Shown: positions 12,363 through 24,079 of the stretch, in pieces | Numbering within the stretch: position 1 is the first letter of the stretch | How the letters are laid out: each line of letters begins with the position of its first letter | DNA from: Micropterix aruncella | Taxonomy: Eukaryota > Arthropoda > Insecta > Lepidoptera > Micropterigidae | Length of the DNA stretch: 64,000 nucleotides | Assembly (NCBI GenBank): GCA_944548615.1 | Contig: OX155972.1 | Span: 10,041,161 to 10,105,160, forward strand | Direction of reading: 5' to 3' | Program-made: the position numbers and the translations under genes | The notes under the pieces: generated by a model | What the model saw: the letters and a program-made list of their open reading frames with translations, nothing else | What the model was told of the DNA's origin: nothing | The model's database searches: none

Positions 12363-12801
12363 GCACTAGTCATATAGCGTCTTCGAAATATTGAAATTGA
12401 AATTGAGTACAAAGATGCCTTGTTAGGTCGAAATGACGTGAAATTGTGGTTATAATATCTCATATCAGAAGCTGCACTAAAATATGTAAATTCCGCTATA
12501 ATTTTTAATGAAATATTAACGCCGCGCCACCCGAGGCTAGCAGAGAAACGAACCGTTCCGCTTGTGGCGTCGCAATACGACCCAGCCGGGTTCCACGGCC
12601 GGCCGAGGGAGAGCACTCACCGATTTTATTTATGAAATTAATATGTTTTAATTAATTTATTTTAAAAAAATCTATAAATTAATTAATCAAACTAGCCGGG
12701 AAAGTTTTGGGGTAACACAAACAATTTGTTTAGTTTTTTTCTGAAGGGCTTACATACTTATTGCATTATAAACATTTTAGTAGGTATAACATCCAAACGT
12801 A

Positions 12802-13020
12802 TCCTACTAATATTATAAATGCGAAAGTTTGTATGTATGTATGGATGTTTGTTACTCTTTCACGCAAAAACTACTGAATGTATTTTGATGAAACTTTACA
12901 ATAATATAGCTTACACATCAGAATAACACATAGGCTATAATTTATAAAGATATATGGTTTTCTATCATCAATATCACAATTTTCCATCACCACGCGGGTG
13001 AAACCGCTGGGCGCAGCTAG
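12802..13020 (+). mobile_element. Short Helitron (Lep1-like)
   Basis: The element starts TCCTACTAATATTATAAATG directly after an A and ends GGGCGCAGCTAG directly before a T, the A|TC...CTAG|T arrangement of Helitrons. The body contains the AAAGTTTGTATGTATG and AACACATAGGCTATAATTTA blocks familiar from small non-autonomous lepidopteran Helitrons. It is 219 bp with no coding capacity. The Lep1-like name is from memory of the family and not verified. Confidence 0.8.
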
Positions 13021-13163
13021 TTGTATAATAATTATATTAAAAATAATTAATATTGCATTACTTATAGCTGCCGTATAATTTAAAGGTACCTATACAATTT
13101 AACAAAGAAGATTTCGGAAACCATATAACTACAAGGAAAACAGATGATATCTAAATAAAGCAA

Positions 13164-13810
13164 CTAGAGCTGTCAACTAAAACGGAAAAACCCGTCACCT
13201 CAGGAAGTTTTAACGATATTATATCTTTCTATCTCCCGTGAGGTGAGGGTAGAGTACTTGGGACGAAAACAATCCACTGTCTAGTTACGCCACTCCGCCG
13301 TTAGAAGCCAACGCCGTACCGCGAGATAACCAGGTTTATCAGTAGCGGGCCGACACTCGCGCATTTACTTCCAGTTGCAACCAGATTACTCCGATCTTCC
13401 GGCTGGTTACAGGTTCGAGGTCGCTTGCGCGATGCCCTTCCTAACGTAGCGGTGAAACGGTGTCTACCGAATCTATCGCGGACCACGGCATCCTTTTCCC
13501 GGCTGTTCGAATGCTTGAATGGTCGTTTCAAGAGCAGTTGCCGTAAAGTTTCCAACTACCCCCGCTTTATAGGAAATAGTACAGTTTCCAGACTCCCACG
13601 GCTGTCAGTCGGAAAGCACAATCGATTGGCTAACGCCTCGCGGTGCGCAAACCATCGTGAAGCGCGAGTTTCCTAGGGGAAACTTGCCCGCAGGCCAGAG
13701 TCCTACTCGCACTTCTTCGTAAAGGCCGCCGGATGGGTGTTGACATGTACGTTTGGCCGACTCAACTCATGGGTCTTAGTGGCCAAACTGCAACAGGGCC
13801 TATTAGCTTC
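13164..13810 (+). repeat. Family B repeat, copy 1 (complete, diverged)
   Basis: A ~640-bp unit that I define from six or more copies. The head starts CAACTAG, then CCCGTCACCTCAGGAAG, and includes TTCGAGGTCGCTTGCGCG and CTATCGCGGACCACGGC. The head-tail junction region reads CTGTCAGTCGGAAAGCACAA, and the tail ends GGGCCTATTAGC. This copy is uninterrupted and is the most diverged. TCTAAATA is found just outside both ends (13150s and 13815s), a possible target duplication. The unit has no terminal inverted repeats, and no known class was recognised. Confidence 0.8.
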
Positions 13811-14046
13811 CGTCTAAATATAGGAAATATAATCAAAACTTGGTAATAATCTATGATTGGTAACTACCTAACGAGGGACCTAACGGAACCATGCAGCATA
13901 GTTTTGACGGCCTGCCTGTGTTTTATAAGGCCGGCCCAACTCACGGTTCAGCTCCCATCCAGTAGCCTCCTCGAAAAGGAACTAACCTGGGAGGGCCGCC
14001 GTGAGCTATAATTGCGGCTGCAACCTACAGTCGTAGACATTTGGGA

Positions 14047-14307
14047 TCAGAGATTCAAGTCCGGGAAAACACTTCGAGCGGAACTATGGGCCTTGGTTTT
14101 CTTTTGTAGTGGTTGCTCCATCATGGCTTTTTTCTGGCGACATCCCTGGCTCTGTTTCCAGGATGCCCGATGTTCCTGCTCCAAGCAGTCCCTGATGATC
14201 TTCTTACCTGTAGCGAAGGGGACCCTAACAACTGGCTCTACCGGGCATTCCAGTGTGCCCAGTTTTGCTAGTCTGTCGGCCTCTTTGTTGCCGTTAAAGT
14301 TAGTTAA
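14047..14307 (-). pseudogene. LINE RNase H domain fragment
   Basis: The minus strand is open for 87 codons. It begins with GNKEADRLAKLG, the last catalytic block of a LINE-encoded RNase H, where the D of EADxLA is the conserved acid. It then reads PVVRVPFATGKKIIRD and LEQEHRASWK, the linker that follows RNase H in I/Jockey-like and R1-type elements. The earlier RNase H motifs and the reverse transcriptase are not present on the 5' side. Downstream, the reading decays near 14050. A dead fragment. Confidence 0.75.
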
Positions 14308-14312
14308 GTAAG

Positions 14313-16033
14313 TACATAATTTCCCTTTAAAATATGTATTTCGTACAATTAGCGGATGTGACGAATTGACGAACGAACTAATAACTTTATTTTGATGAAC
14401 AAAGAAATATTTTTAAAATACTTCGCTATTTTTTTTGTTGTTTAAATTAAGTTTGTCATAATAATATATAATTATCATCACCGAAATAAATTATATATTT
14501 AAAATGGAAGCTTTATGAGGTAAAAAAATCTATAAACATTAAATGAATATTTTTTTAAATGTTTTTAGCTTGATCCATTCGTAAGATATAATATTTTTGA
14601 TATATTGATAATATTACTGTTATACTTTTGGGATTATTAGAAATTATTTATTCTTCTATTCCATAAAGCAGCCTCTGGACTGAGGCACCCAAGTCTCCAA
14701 GTCATGAATTTGGTAATTCTCATCCGCCCACATATAAACGAACGCCCCACGGTCGCCACTGCTTTGAGACTAAGAGCAACGTTTGTGTTTGATAATAGAT
14801 TCTTAAAAATACGCTATGATATGTAAATGTCCAATGGTATATTGTTAATCCATAAGATTACCTATTGTACTAAATTATAGTAAAGTACTAAATTATAGTA
14901 AAAATATAATCAGTTAAATGAGGGTTAAACTCGCGTGCCGAGGGTTCCGCACTTTATTGAGAGAGTCGTTCATGCTACGAAATATTCCATTCATATATTG
15001 TCTAGGTAAAGGTTTTTATCAGTTCATTAATAATAATATATTTAATAAATCAATTTTACATGATCCAATACACTCTTTTAATGACAGATATTGTTAAATT
15101 TAGAAAACTTTACTTTTGAAGATGAATAAAACCATTTAGTTTTACCAGTTTATGTTTTTTTTGTACAACTCTATAGGAAGTAAATCTACTTAGGATGTGT
15201 ATTTGTTATATTTTTTCATATATTCTTAACTGATTTTTTTGACTGACAAATTAATCGTTTATTTTGGTATGCAGATCTGCTAAAATCATATAAATTATTG
15301 AATTACAGAATTCATTTTATTATCCTGTAATCATTTCTATGACAACAAAATCCTTTTTTTTAGAACAAAAACGTCATATGACGGAAACATACTTAAAATA
15401 ATCCAGCGAGTAGAAAAACCAAAAATCCAACTTGAAAAACAAATATTTTTTCTTTAATGACGCTTGAACGCTTGAATGCGGCAAATCACTGTGATCATCC
15501 AAATTTCTGGTTGATAGCTGTATAACTGGCCGAAACTCAAATTTACGGCGACATACGATTGAGCGACGTAGGGTAAAAGTGTACAAGGTTCCCTATCGAT
15601 TCCAGTAAAATTAGCAACGCCATTTCATAGAAAAATGGTTTTAATAGTGATTGGCATATACCCGAATGGGGAAATATCATAGTTAAATAATAAATTTACT
15701 TTTTTTGGCCTAATGTAAGTGTAAATTTGATTGCTTGGTCCATGTTAACATAATATATCAATAAGGCAAGCAACGCGGTTTCTACCAGAAAGACCAAAAC
15801 CGGCCACAAAAATAAAAAAGTCTTTTAATTTAAAATTACATACACAGGTGGATCACTATGTACAGAGTGATTATGCATTAGGATGTACAGATTATTTACA
15901 GGGGGATATTATATTCACCTACGATATAAAATGGTACTTTTGTAAATAAAATTTTTAAAAAATTTACCTAACAGAATAATTTCAAGAGTTTAGTCCATAA
16001 TTTTACATATAGTCTGGAATAATCACTCTAAAA
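14313..16033. other. AT-rich interval, nothing recognised
   Basis: No gene or repeat family recognised on either strand. Confidence 0.45.
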
Positions 16034-16169
16034 TTAAAATGTTACGAATCAGCGATATAGACAAATGTCCTTAATGAAAATGTTACGAACTATGTATACC
16101 TACAGGAAATGATAACCGAAATAGTGGCTAAATATAAAAAATAAATTATCAAGCAATCTAATTTCTTAT

Positions 16170-16285
16170 AACGTCTGTAGTTGCATTGTAACATTGGTTC
16201 CCGACTGATCACCGAAGTTAAGGAGTGTCAGATGTGACCAGTACTTGGATGGATGACCGCTTAAGTACTGCAACGTGATGTTATG
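16170..16285 (+). pseudogene. 5S rRNA-derived sequence, left arm
   Basis: Contains GATCACCGAAGTTAAG and CCAGTACTTGGATGGATGACC in the same order and spacing as the internal control region (box A and box C) of eukaryotic 5S rRNA, followed by an ACGTGATGTTA end resembling the closing helix strand. The central part differs from 5S rRNA and the terminal helix is poorly kept. It is therefore not a normal 5S gene and is best read as a 5S-derived head such as that of a SINE3-type element. Confidence 0.8.
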
Positions 16286-17144
16286 TAATCAGGTCGCCTG
16301 TAAGATAATTGTCGTTAAATATTAAGTTGGGACGATATTGTCAGATGTATATAAGCTAGAAAAATATTGAATGGTTATGAATTTAAGATACATATTTTAA
16401 ATCGTTTAGTTTTAGGTTTAAACCATTGTCTGCGGGAAATTGTAACTCGGGACTTTTGGACAACTAGGTCGTTGCCGTGGTTTTTATTTTGGACTTGAGC
16501 ATTTGATAAAACCTCTCACTATTTTTCTGGTTAGGTAGTCATCACCTTCGATGAGGTATAACAATATTACTTTAATATCTGACATGTATAAATATAGGCA
16601 TTTATAATACCAAATTCTGCCAGTCAATCATTCCTTTTAGTCGATTCGAGCCATTCCCTTCATTGTTTTCTGTTTAAAAGCGTACAAAACGAAACCCTAT
16701 TGGCGAAACTTTCCATTCTGTATGTTTCTAGAGGAAAGGTGTACTAAATGATTTATTTATGAGAAAACTCTGATAATGATATATAACAAATATGTCTGTA
16801 TATAAATATATCATTTTCTCATAAATAAATCATTTTCTACACCTTCTCTCTAGAAACATACAAAAATAAAGGTTTACCAATAGGGTTCCGTTTTGTACGC
16901 GTTGAAACGAAATAAATACTCGTATTGACTAAAAGGAATGATTGACTGACAGAATTTGATATCATAATTACCTATACTTATATCTGTAAGATATCGTAGT
17001 AATAATGTTATATCTCATCAAAAGTGACGACTAGCTAACCAGCAAAATAGTGACAGATTTTGGCAAATTCTCAAGTCCAAAATAAAAACCACAACAAAGG
17101 CCTAATTGATATATGTGAATATTACCTTACAGGCGACCTGATAT

Positions 17145-17261
17145 TACACCACCGCGTTGCAGTACTCAGGCGGTCACCCATCCAAGTACTGGCCACACCC
17201 GACTAGGATAACTTCCGTGATCAGTCGGGACATCAGTGTTTCAACGCGGCTACAGACGTTA
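17145..17261 (-). pseudogene. 5S rRNA-derived sequence, right arm
   Basis: On the minus strand it reads GACTGATCACGGAAGTTA and then CAGTACTTGGATGGGTGACC. The latter box C block matches canonical 5S rRNA exactly and is better kept than in the left arm. Its orientation means that, if RNA polymerase III used either copy, transcription would run inward toward the hairpin centre. Confidence 0.8.
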
Positions 17262-17447
17262 CAGATATACCTATAGGAAATTCGATTGCTTGATATTTTT
17301 TTTAACATTTAGGCACTATTTCGGTTATTATTTCCTGTAGGCATACATAATTCGTAACATTTTCAATATGGATACTTTATCAATATTGCCGATTCATAAC
17401 ATTTTAATGTATGACAAGTTATCAATATTGCCAACAAAATTCCATAT

Positions 17448-18480
17448 GTGGTGTCGCGAGGGTTTCTGCCGTAGAATGAAACTCGCGATCGATATTCAAA
17501 TTGCAGTATGTTGTTTAATTCCAAAGTCGTGTACAAAGTGAATTGGTTACGCTTAAATCCTATCGCCTATATATACTAGTCGCCGGGCGGCGATCGCCCC
17601 TCTCCCTCTTGTCTCCGCTGTCTCCTTCATTCGGGCCGACGGCCCGATATACACACCGGCGGGGGGCATCGCTCTCCAGTCGCCCGGCGTTGGCCTCCGC
17701 GAGCTGACGTCCGCGGGCGGCGCTTGAGCTGCAATTGTGTCGTGTTTCGCACATTAGATTTTCGCACGTTTACCGCTTTTGGACGCCACCGGCGATCCCT
17801 CCCCCGACCTACTTTGCATTAAGTAGCCACCGGAAGTAAGGCTCCCGTCCGGAAAGTCGCTGGAAGCGGTCGTGTGAGCGCGCTAGTTTTTCGTGTTTTG
17901 AGTTCGTACTGCGTCGCGGCGCCCTCAGTTGAAACCTTCCCCTTCACCACCAGTCTCCGGACTGCCGTGGCACAAGATGAAAAGCTCTCTGCTGAGAAGT
18001 CGCTGCGATGTGGTTTTAGTTGTTTGTGGTGACGTTTTGCGTGCGAAACACGGCGGTTAGATTCGCGACGGTTTGTACTTTCTCTCTCATTTATCTCGAT
18101 GTTTGCCTTTAGCTTCTCGTTGACGGCTTGATTGTGATGATTAAAATAAACGCCTCGTTGGAGGCACTTAAGACGTGTGTTGATTATTGGGCGTTCGGGG
18201 TAGATAATCCTAGTGATGGCATTGCACATCGCCATCTCCTTAATTCCGGTGTCGCCATTGCACCTCGGTGACGCCACCTTCCTGCCGCTTTCGGGTGGAG
18301 TGTTCTTCCGGTCCTTTCCTGTTATAACATTTTGAGTAGGAGGGTTCTGTGTGTATTGTTGCTCCGCGACAGTGGTAAAGAATATAGTGTTGCGTTCTCC
18401 CAGTCTATCATAGTGGGAACAACCGAATATCTTTCAATACCATGTTTTTCGACACAGTTCCACGTCGGCTCCTCCTACGC
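17448..18480. other. GC-rich island with TATA-like motif; possible LTR or promoter
   Basis: The base composition rises sharply here. A TATATATAC motif at about 17568 is followed by a pyrimidine/GC-rich stretch. The segment could start TGTGGTGTCGCGAGG at 17450 and end GTTATAACA near 18330, which would give a TG...CA frame as in an LTR, but no flanking duplication, second LTR or primer-binding site was found. A 152-codon minus-strand open frame (17819-18277) has no recognisable domain. Class unresolved. Confidence 0.3.
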
Positions 18481-21400
18481 TAAAATCTTACTTACAATAT
18501 AATGCTGCCTCTAGCGGATGTGACAAAAGCCTTTCGAAACTTCAAATCCGTTAAGTAACGATCGTTACAACGCGTGGGATATAGGAATTCAAAGTAATTA
18601 AAGAAAAAATGAAAAGATTTATAATCGGTCTTGATAGCATAATCTATTTGCGGTATGTTCCTTGTGAATACATTTAAATTACTTTGGATTTACATGTTTC
18701 GAGGTTCAATATTGTCTTTTTTGTTTATATTGCAGAATTTTATTTGAGTATTTTTGCTTTTTTTAATTTAACACCATTAATCATTATATTGCCTTCTTAC
18801 TTTTTTGTAGAATATATTTTAGGTCAATTCTGCAGCCAGTAGAGGGATATTTATTCAGAAGCATGTAAGAATTACCTATCAGGATTTTAAAGAAATAATA
18901 CTTCAATAAGGCAAGGGTAGGTATTAAGACTCTGTATTCGGCGTTTATATTATAATACTTGATGAAAACAGAGAGCCCCAAACTGTATAAAGTTATGTCT
19001 TTTAGCAGGCCTATTTATGATATATATACAAAGTATAAAAGATAGCTACTGCGCATATGGTGAGTGTGTATGTCGACATACAGATTTATCATATCCACAG
19101 TAGATACCTTGTATACATTGTATGTATACCCTAAATAAGCTTCGTAAAAGACGTAATTATACCTTACCGTTAAATTATATCATCTCCACCCTAGCATTAT
19201 TAAAATGCTGGAGACTGAGAGGGACCAGCCCTTACAAGACTCCAAATTATTCGATGTGAGGTGGTGGTGTCAACTTACGAGTTATCTCCGTATTTAAAGG
19301 CGGTTGTGATGAAGTAGAAGGTATTTATTGATTGAATTGATTGAATATTGCCAGTTATAACGCTTGCCGAATTAACGAGTGCCCGGATTACTTTATCGAG
19401 ACGCGAGGGTTGCGCGACGGCGGTTATGTAGGAGAGTGGATGAGGATTGTATGTTTGCTCCTAGTATCTTGTACTGGGCATGGCTCGAGTCTGTGGGATT
19501 ACAGACTGATGCTTCGAGACTCAGGAAAAATGAGGAGAGGAAACCAAAGAGCCGGATCCGTTGAGCGACCTCGTAAGAGGGGTACCGGATATGCCGTCAC
19601 AACCTTGGGGGAAGGTGATCAATCGGGGACTGATAATTTGGTTGCTTTTTGGCCGGTTTATATAGGCCGTGCAATGATGCAATTTGAAATATTCTGAGTA
19701 AAAGTATTGTTTCATCGTGCTGATTCATAGCTGCACGAGTCAAAATAATAGCTGAATTGTGTTAGTGGATTTCACTGGAAATCGATGCATTTGTTGATCG
19801 TATGTGGTGGACTTAAGGTCCGTTATAAGACCTAAAATAAAATAGTTAAGGATATGCTGATGAGCCACCAATCTAGATATCTAATCCAAAGTCCAAATCC
19901 ATTTGCTGGCTTTTTTGTTTTTCGTAGCCCTGCCTAATAATCACTTTTCATAAACCTATTAACTTTATTACAAATGTGTTTTTATAGCTCTGACCCATAA
20001 GAAAGGTCCCCGTATGTGCTATTTTAAGGATTTTTGGGGTTTTTTCCTACTTAGGTTTCTTTCCTACGTTTATGATTATAATCAACTGAAAAAAAAACTG
20101 GTAAAATGTGACCAGAACATGGATATTAAGTTTTTTTCAAATTTGCAAGCACCTAGTATAAAAAGGGAAATTTATCCACATCATAATTTTAAACAACCCA
20201 TTTTTAAGGACAACTACATAAAAACCCTGTATTATGCGATTCAGTACTAGGTTCTTTCGTAGCAACCGCGGGATACCATGTTTTTCTATTGTAAATAAAA
20301 TATACGAGGTTTTTAATGATCTTAAAAAAAATATGTAATAGTCTAATAAATATGAAATAATACTTACTTTATGACATATAAGTAAAAACATCGGAACCTA
20401 TATATTAAAAACAAGAACTATAAACCAAGTATTCCATCATGTGAATGCTTAACAATTGTTATTACGAACTATCTGCTTCGTATTAATAAAACTATTCGCA
20501 TCCCAGCAATAAAAAACCACCATTCGTTATGTAAAACAGGGAGTCCCGCTTTACCGTTATTACATTCTTAAGGAATACTCTTACCTATACTTACGTCGCG
20601 CGAAAGCATATTAAGTGATTTATGTATGAATCTAGCTGGGGCCGCATAGAGCAGACACGAACGATTTTTACGGTGCCGAAACTGCTACTTTCATGCGACA
20701 TGAGACCTCAGAAAAATATCCGAAATGGGCGAACACGCGAAAAAATAGGCGGTGTCAAATTTGTAGGGTTTGACCTATAAAAATCCAGCGTTGACGAAGC
20801 GTCAAGCGCGATTCCACGTCCGCTCGCGCCGGCGATCAGGCGCATACTAAACGTTCTATCGCAGCGCTAGCACAGAATAAGGGTGTTAATGGCCAAGCAT
20901 ATTTAGCGTATCTCTCAGAGCGCTCTCACGTTTTAATTCATTGTAATTAATTTAGGGCCTGAATAAAAAATGTGGCTACGCGCGATGCTAAAGAATTACC
21001 GAGTCAAATTAATGAAATCAAAATAAAACACACTCACCACTTACATTGTAGGAGTAATCGCGCCTGAAAGTTTTTGAAATCAGATTAAAGCCTTAATGTC
21101 CAAGGCAATGAACAACTTTTTCGAGTCCAAATTGTAAATTGATTCCTTATAAAGGGATTCCCTTGAAAGCTTTTTTTTAAATAATGCTTATATTTTTCAA
21201 AAAAATCATACAATTATGTCACCTTAATGCAGTATTAACCTTTATATAAAAAAAAACCCAAATATTCTTTTTGACTCTCTAAAATAGAATACTTTAGCAA
21301 TGTTGTAGGTATTTCAGAAATAACAATAACTTGTGATTTTTGGGGTTTTGCAATACATGAATATAAGCATCCAATATATACCATCAACTGTCTGTCAACT

Positions 21401-21570
21401 GTTAAGGCGACAATTTATATCAGGATACGAGAGGGTTTGGTTTTTTTTAAATCCGTTATATACTGAATTTTAAAAATAAACTCTATATATGCTTTGGGCT
21501 AACCGGGAGGGGGGGGGGGGCATATAAAGATAAAATAAAAAAATATATATTTTTTTGTATTTTTTATATA
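18481..21570. other. Unique-looking interval, no gene recognised
   Basis: Mostly AT-rich, with GC-richer patches at about 19340-19640 and 20580-20900. Frames in these patches (for example 19341-19697 plus) have no recognisable domain. It lies downstream of the lysozyme exon. Confidence 0.4.
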
Positions 21571-21572
21571 TA

Positions 21573-21578
21573 TTTATT
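21573..21578 (-). terminator. Candidate polyadenylation signal for the lysozyme transcript
   Basis: AATAAA on the minus strand, about 250 nt downstream of the lysozyme stop codon, a plausible distance for a 3' end. Other AT-rich matches exist nearby, so the choice is tentative. Confidence 0.4.
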
Positions 21579-21827
21579 CATGTCAAGAGTTAAGATAACA
21601 AAGAAATATTACAAAAAATACGTTTGCAACTTAATAATAAAATTTAGAATTTTCATTATAAATAAAAAATCGTACAAAAATAGAAAATTTAATTTTGATT
21701 TTCTCTATATTCTATCAATAATATGGGACTTATGCTAATATGGGACTTAATCATAAGGTGTAGTAAACGCTCACTTGGGTTCATGAATACAGTCTTTCCG
21801 GTAGTACTTCATAAGATCCTGGTCGTG

Positions 21828-21961
21828 TTAACACCTGGACAGGTCAGGGAGGGGTTTTCCCTTGCATCTGGCCTTCCACCCAGACCAGGCCTGGAAGCCG
21901 AATCGGTCGAAGACCCTCTTGGCGCAGCGGACGTCGTCTGACAGGTCTTCGTTTAGCAGAT
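21828..21961 (-). CDS. C-type lysozyme, terminal exon (partial gene)
   Basis: Minus-strand exon of 134 nt. It follows a splice acceptor with a TTGTTCGTTCAG tract and opens in phase with a two-base leftover codon. It encodes about 43 residues: LLNEDLSDDVRCAKRVF, then FGFQAWSGWKARCKGKPLP, then DLSRC and TAA. This is the C-terminal region of family 22 (C-type) lysozymes: the DDxxCAKxI helix, the AWxGWxxxC block, and a final C, three of the conserved disulphide cysteines. The catalytic Glu and Asp are encoded by upstream exons. I could not find these on the minus strand above 21961, so the start of the gene is missing or lies beyond long introns. No frame damage is seen, so it is probably a live gene. 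Secreted antibacterial or lysozyme-like role is family knowledge. Confidence 0.85.
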
Positions 21962-22640
21962 CTGAACGAACAATTAAGATTAAATGATTATATGACCATA
22001 GAGGAAAAAGACAGAAATTATTATCGCGCTAAGGTTAAATGGAATGAAACATGTAGACCTATTTTCAAACGATCGAAAATGATGACAGTAACATCACTTT
22101 ATTTACATAATATGATTAGTAGAATTTTATTTGGAAAAGGGAAATTACAAAAAAAAACCAAATATATCATATACTAAAACAGTCAAAATAAATAATACGC
22201 GTGGTATTGAAAAAAATACCACGCGTGAATAAAATATTGTAAGGCAAGCATTAATTCTCAGGGCCATATTATTTTAATCATATATCCATACAAACTGTGC
22301 TCCGCGGTTTCACGCGCCGTTTAATTTAAAAGAAAACGGATTATTTATAAAGAATTTTGAATACTTCAGCATAGAAAACATTGCAATCATATTTTCGTGT
22401 GGTATTTTTATTTTATTTGTTTTCGCCGCAACCTGGTCTATTTAAGGTATGCATATTTCGGCTCTTCCCGGTAATGCTCGGGTCTCGTAGGGCGGCTGCC
22501 CCCTTTATTATTGGTATAGATCAAATAAACGACACTCAAAATCGCAGGGCCTTAGACAAGTTTTACCAAAATTTTTAATAAAAATTGTATTATATTATAT
22601 CCAGCAATTTATAAATTATACCAAGTAATGAAATTTTGAA
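21962..22640. other. Interval upstream of lysozyme exon, probably intron
   Basis: AT-rich, no exon recognised. A CG-rich patch near 22460-22510 is unexplained. Confidence 0.4.
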
Positions 22641-22644
22641 CATC

Positions 22645-22858
22645 GGGAGAGGACCAGGGTGGCCCGCTGGGTTACCTTCCAAGTGCCTCGCCATAAGGCG
22701 TTGGACTCCAGCGGTTTTTTTAGCTTTGTTGGACGGTAGGTTTGTATCACATCTAAGTGTTTTACGCTCACCTCACGGGACACAAATATAATTATTGGTA
22801 AAACTTCCTGAGGTGTCGGGTTCGCCGTTGTAGTCGACACCTCCAAGTGTACTTTTAT
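22645..22858 (-). repeat. Family B repeat, head fragment
   Basis: On the minus strand it shows GGTGTCGACTACAACGGCGA, then CACCTCAGGAAGTTTTA and CCCGTGAGGTGAGCG, the start of the family B head, followed by degraded sequence. The rest of the unit is missing. Confidence 0.75.
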
Positions 22859-23159
22859 TGTCTCAAGTCGTTTAGCATAATATTATTACTATTATTAGAT
22901 TGTTACAAATATTAAATACAACGATGGTAGGACTTATTCAACGACAACAATAAATGACCTATCATCATAGCCTAAAAATATCTCGTATTTTTCAAAAAGA
23001 TATCTTTATATTACAAACCTTCGCATCGCATGTCACATATTCCGCCTTTTTTGCCCTTTTTACACATTTCCCTGCTGTTTATCTGAAATGCAATAGAATA
23101 ATTAATTACTGCAGGAATGGCAATTTGGGGCTGAATCTTATTGTATTTTTTTTTTAAAA

Positions 23160-24040
23160 GATTTTGTCAAACTAAGATTTTTTCGGCAAGTAGCCAAGGA
23201 CTGATTTCATCCGATTATTAATTAAATAAATAAAATCGATGGGCGCCCTCTTTCGGCAAGCGAAAGAACCTGATTGGGTTCCATTAATAGCAGGTTTAGA
23301 CCAAGCGCCAATTGATGGCGTAAGTATTTAATTAAAATGTATGTCATAATTTAAATATATTTGGTGTTGCTTATTATATATAGGGCTCGATTGCGTTTCT
23401 TCGTGAACTAAAATCGGAAATTAGTCCGTGTGAACGAGACAGGGCAATACGCTAGAGCGGATTGTGAGATGACCGGTTGTCACTTTTTCGCATTAAAACT
23501 GCGCGCCAAGGTCAAATCTTACGTCGCACGAAATATGCTCGAATTTAATCGGACGAGTATAAGTTCAACAGGTAGTATTTATCGACGATCGTTCGTTTCA
23601 TATTCCTCTCTAACGTATTGCTCTGTTTCGTTCGCTTGGACTAATTTTAGTTTTAGTTCACAAAGAAACGCAATCGGGCCCATAGTGTATATTAAATAGT
23701 CCGACCAAAATTTCACAGTAATAGTTCGGCCCAACAAGGCATCTGTGTACCCAATTTCAAGTGTCAAATCCAATAATTTGAGATTGATATATGGCTAATG
23801 CGCACCCTTGTGGACCGATTTCAACCTCAACCTTTTCAACTCTTGTCATGACCAAATGATGCCTGAACACTAAATTTCAGCTCAATCGGATTAAGCGTTT
23901 CGGCGCTATTGTGGAGGAATACACACACACAGACAGGCAGGCACATAGATAGACTTTAATCTGAAAATGGCCTTAATCGTCTCAGGGAGCTTAAAATGTA
24001 TATTTCAGTCTCATACTCCTAGTGGGCTGGAAAAGTAATT
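23160..24040 (+). repeat. RepA interspersed repeat, copy 2, split by MITE-G
   Basis: The 5' half (23160-23382) has TTCGGCAAGTAGCCAAGG and AACCTGATTGGGTTCCATT. The 3' half (23682-24040) has CAACAAGGCATCTGTGTACC, CAATCGGATTAAGCG, TATTGTGGAGGAATACAC and the CTTTAATCTG terminal block. The two halves join if the MITE at 23383-23681 is removed. Confidence 0.8.
23383..23681 (+). mobile_element. MITE-G copy 2
   Basis: Starts GGGCTCGATTGCGTTTCTTC and ends ACGCAATCGGGCCC. ATA is repeated on both sides, a 3-bp target duplication. The interior matches the copy at 1333-1635 in the opposite orientation. It lies within RepA copy 2. Confidence 0.9.
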
Positions 24041-24079
24041 AAGGGCTTTAAATATCGGTAACTTAACAGTTAAGTTTCC

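Larger units (their letters stand above)
12055..12625 (-). repeat. RepA interspersed repeat, copy 5 (inverted)
   Basis: Reading the minus strand from 12625 gives the RepA order: GGTTCGTTTCTC block, AACAAGGCATCTTTGTAC, CTATATGACTAG, GTGGACCGATTT, CAATTGGATTAAGCG, and CTTCAATCTGG. It ends near 12055 with TTTCCGTCTTCAT. It is the longest uninterrupted RepA copy here apart from two local expansions, described separately. Confidence 0.75.
16034..17409. mobile_element. Long fold-back element with 5S rRNA-derived arms
   Basis: The whole segment is an imperfect inverted repeat folding at about 16790. Matching blocks include AAAATGTTACGAA at about 16078 and its complement near 17362; GTGGTTTTTATTTTGGACTT near 16480 and its complement near 17090; CAATCATTCCTTTTAGTC near 16628 and its complement near 16940; and ATTTATTTATGAGAAAA at 16751-16767 with its complement at 16814-16830. 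The left arm has about 145 bp not present in the right. Each arm contains one 5S rRNA-like segment. No protein frame is present. Confidence 0.85.

Noticed and set aside
16170..16285. Functional 5S rRNA gene
   Set aside because: The central region and terminal helix deviate too much from 5S rRNA, and the sequence is embedded in the arm of a long inverted repeat.
17819..18277. 152-codon minus-strand frame as a gene
   Set aside because: No recognisable domain and no codon or splice support. It lies in GC-rich DNA where chance open frames are common.
19341..19697. 118-codon frame as a host gene
   Set aside because: No domain, no evident splice sites, and both strands are open in overlapping frames.
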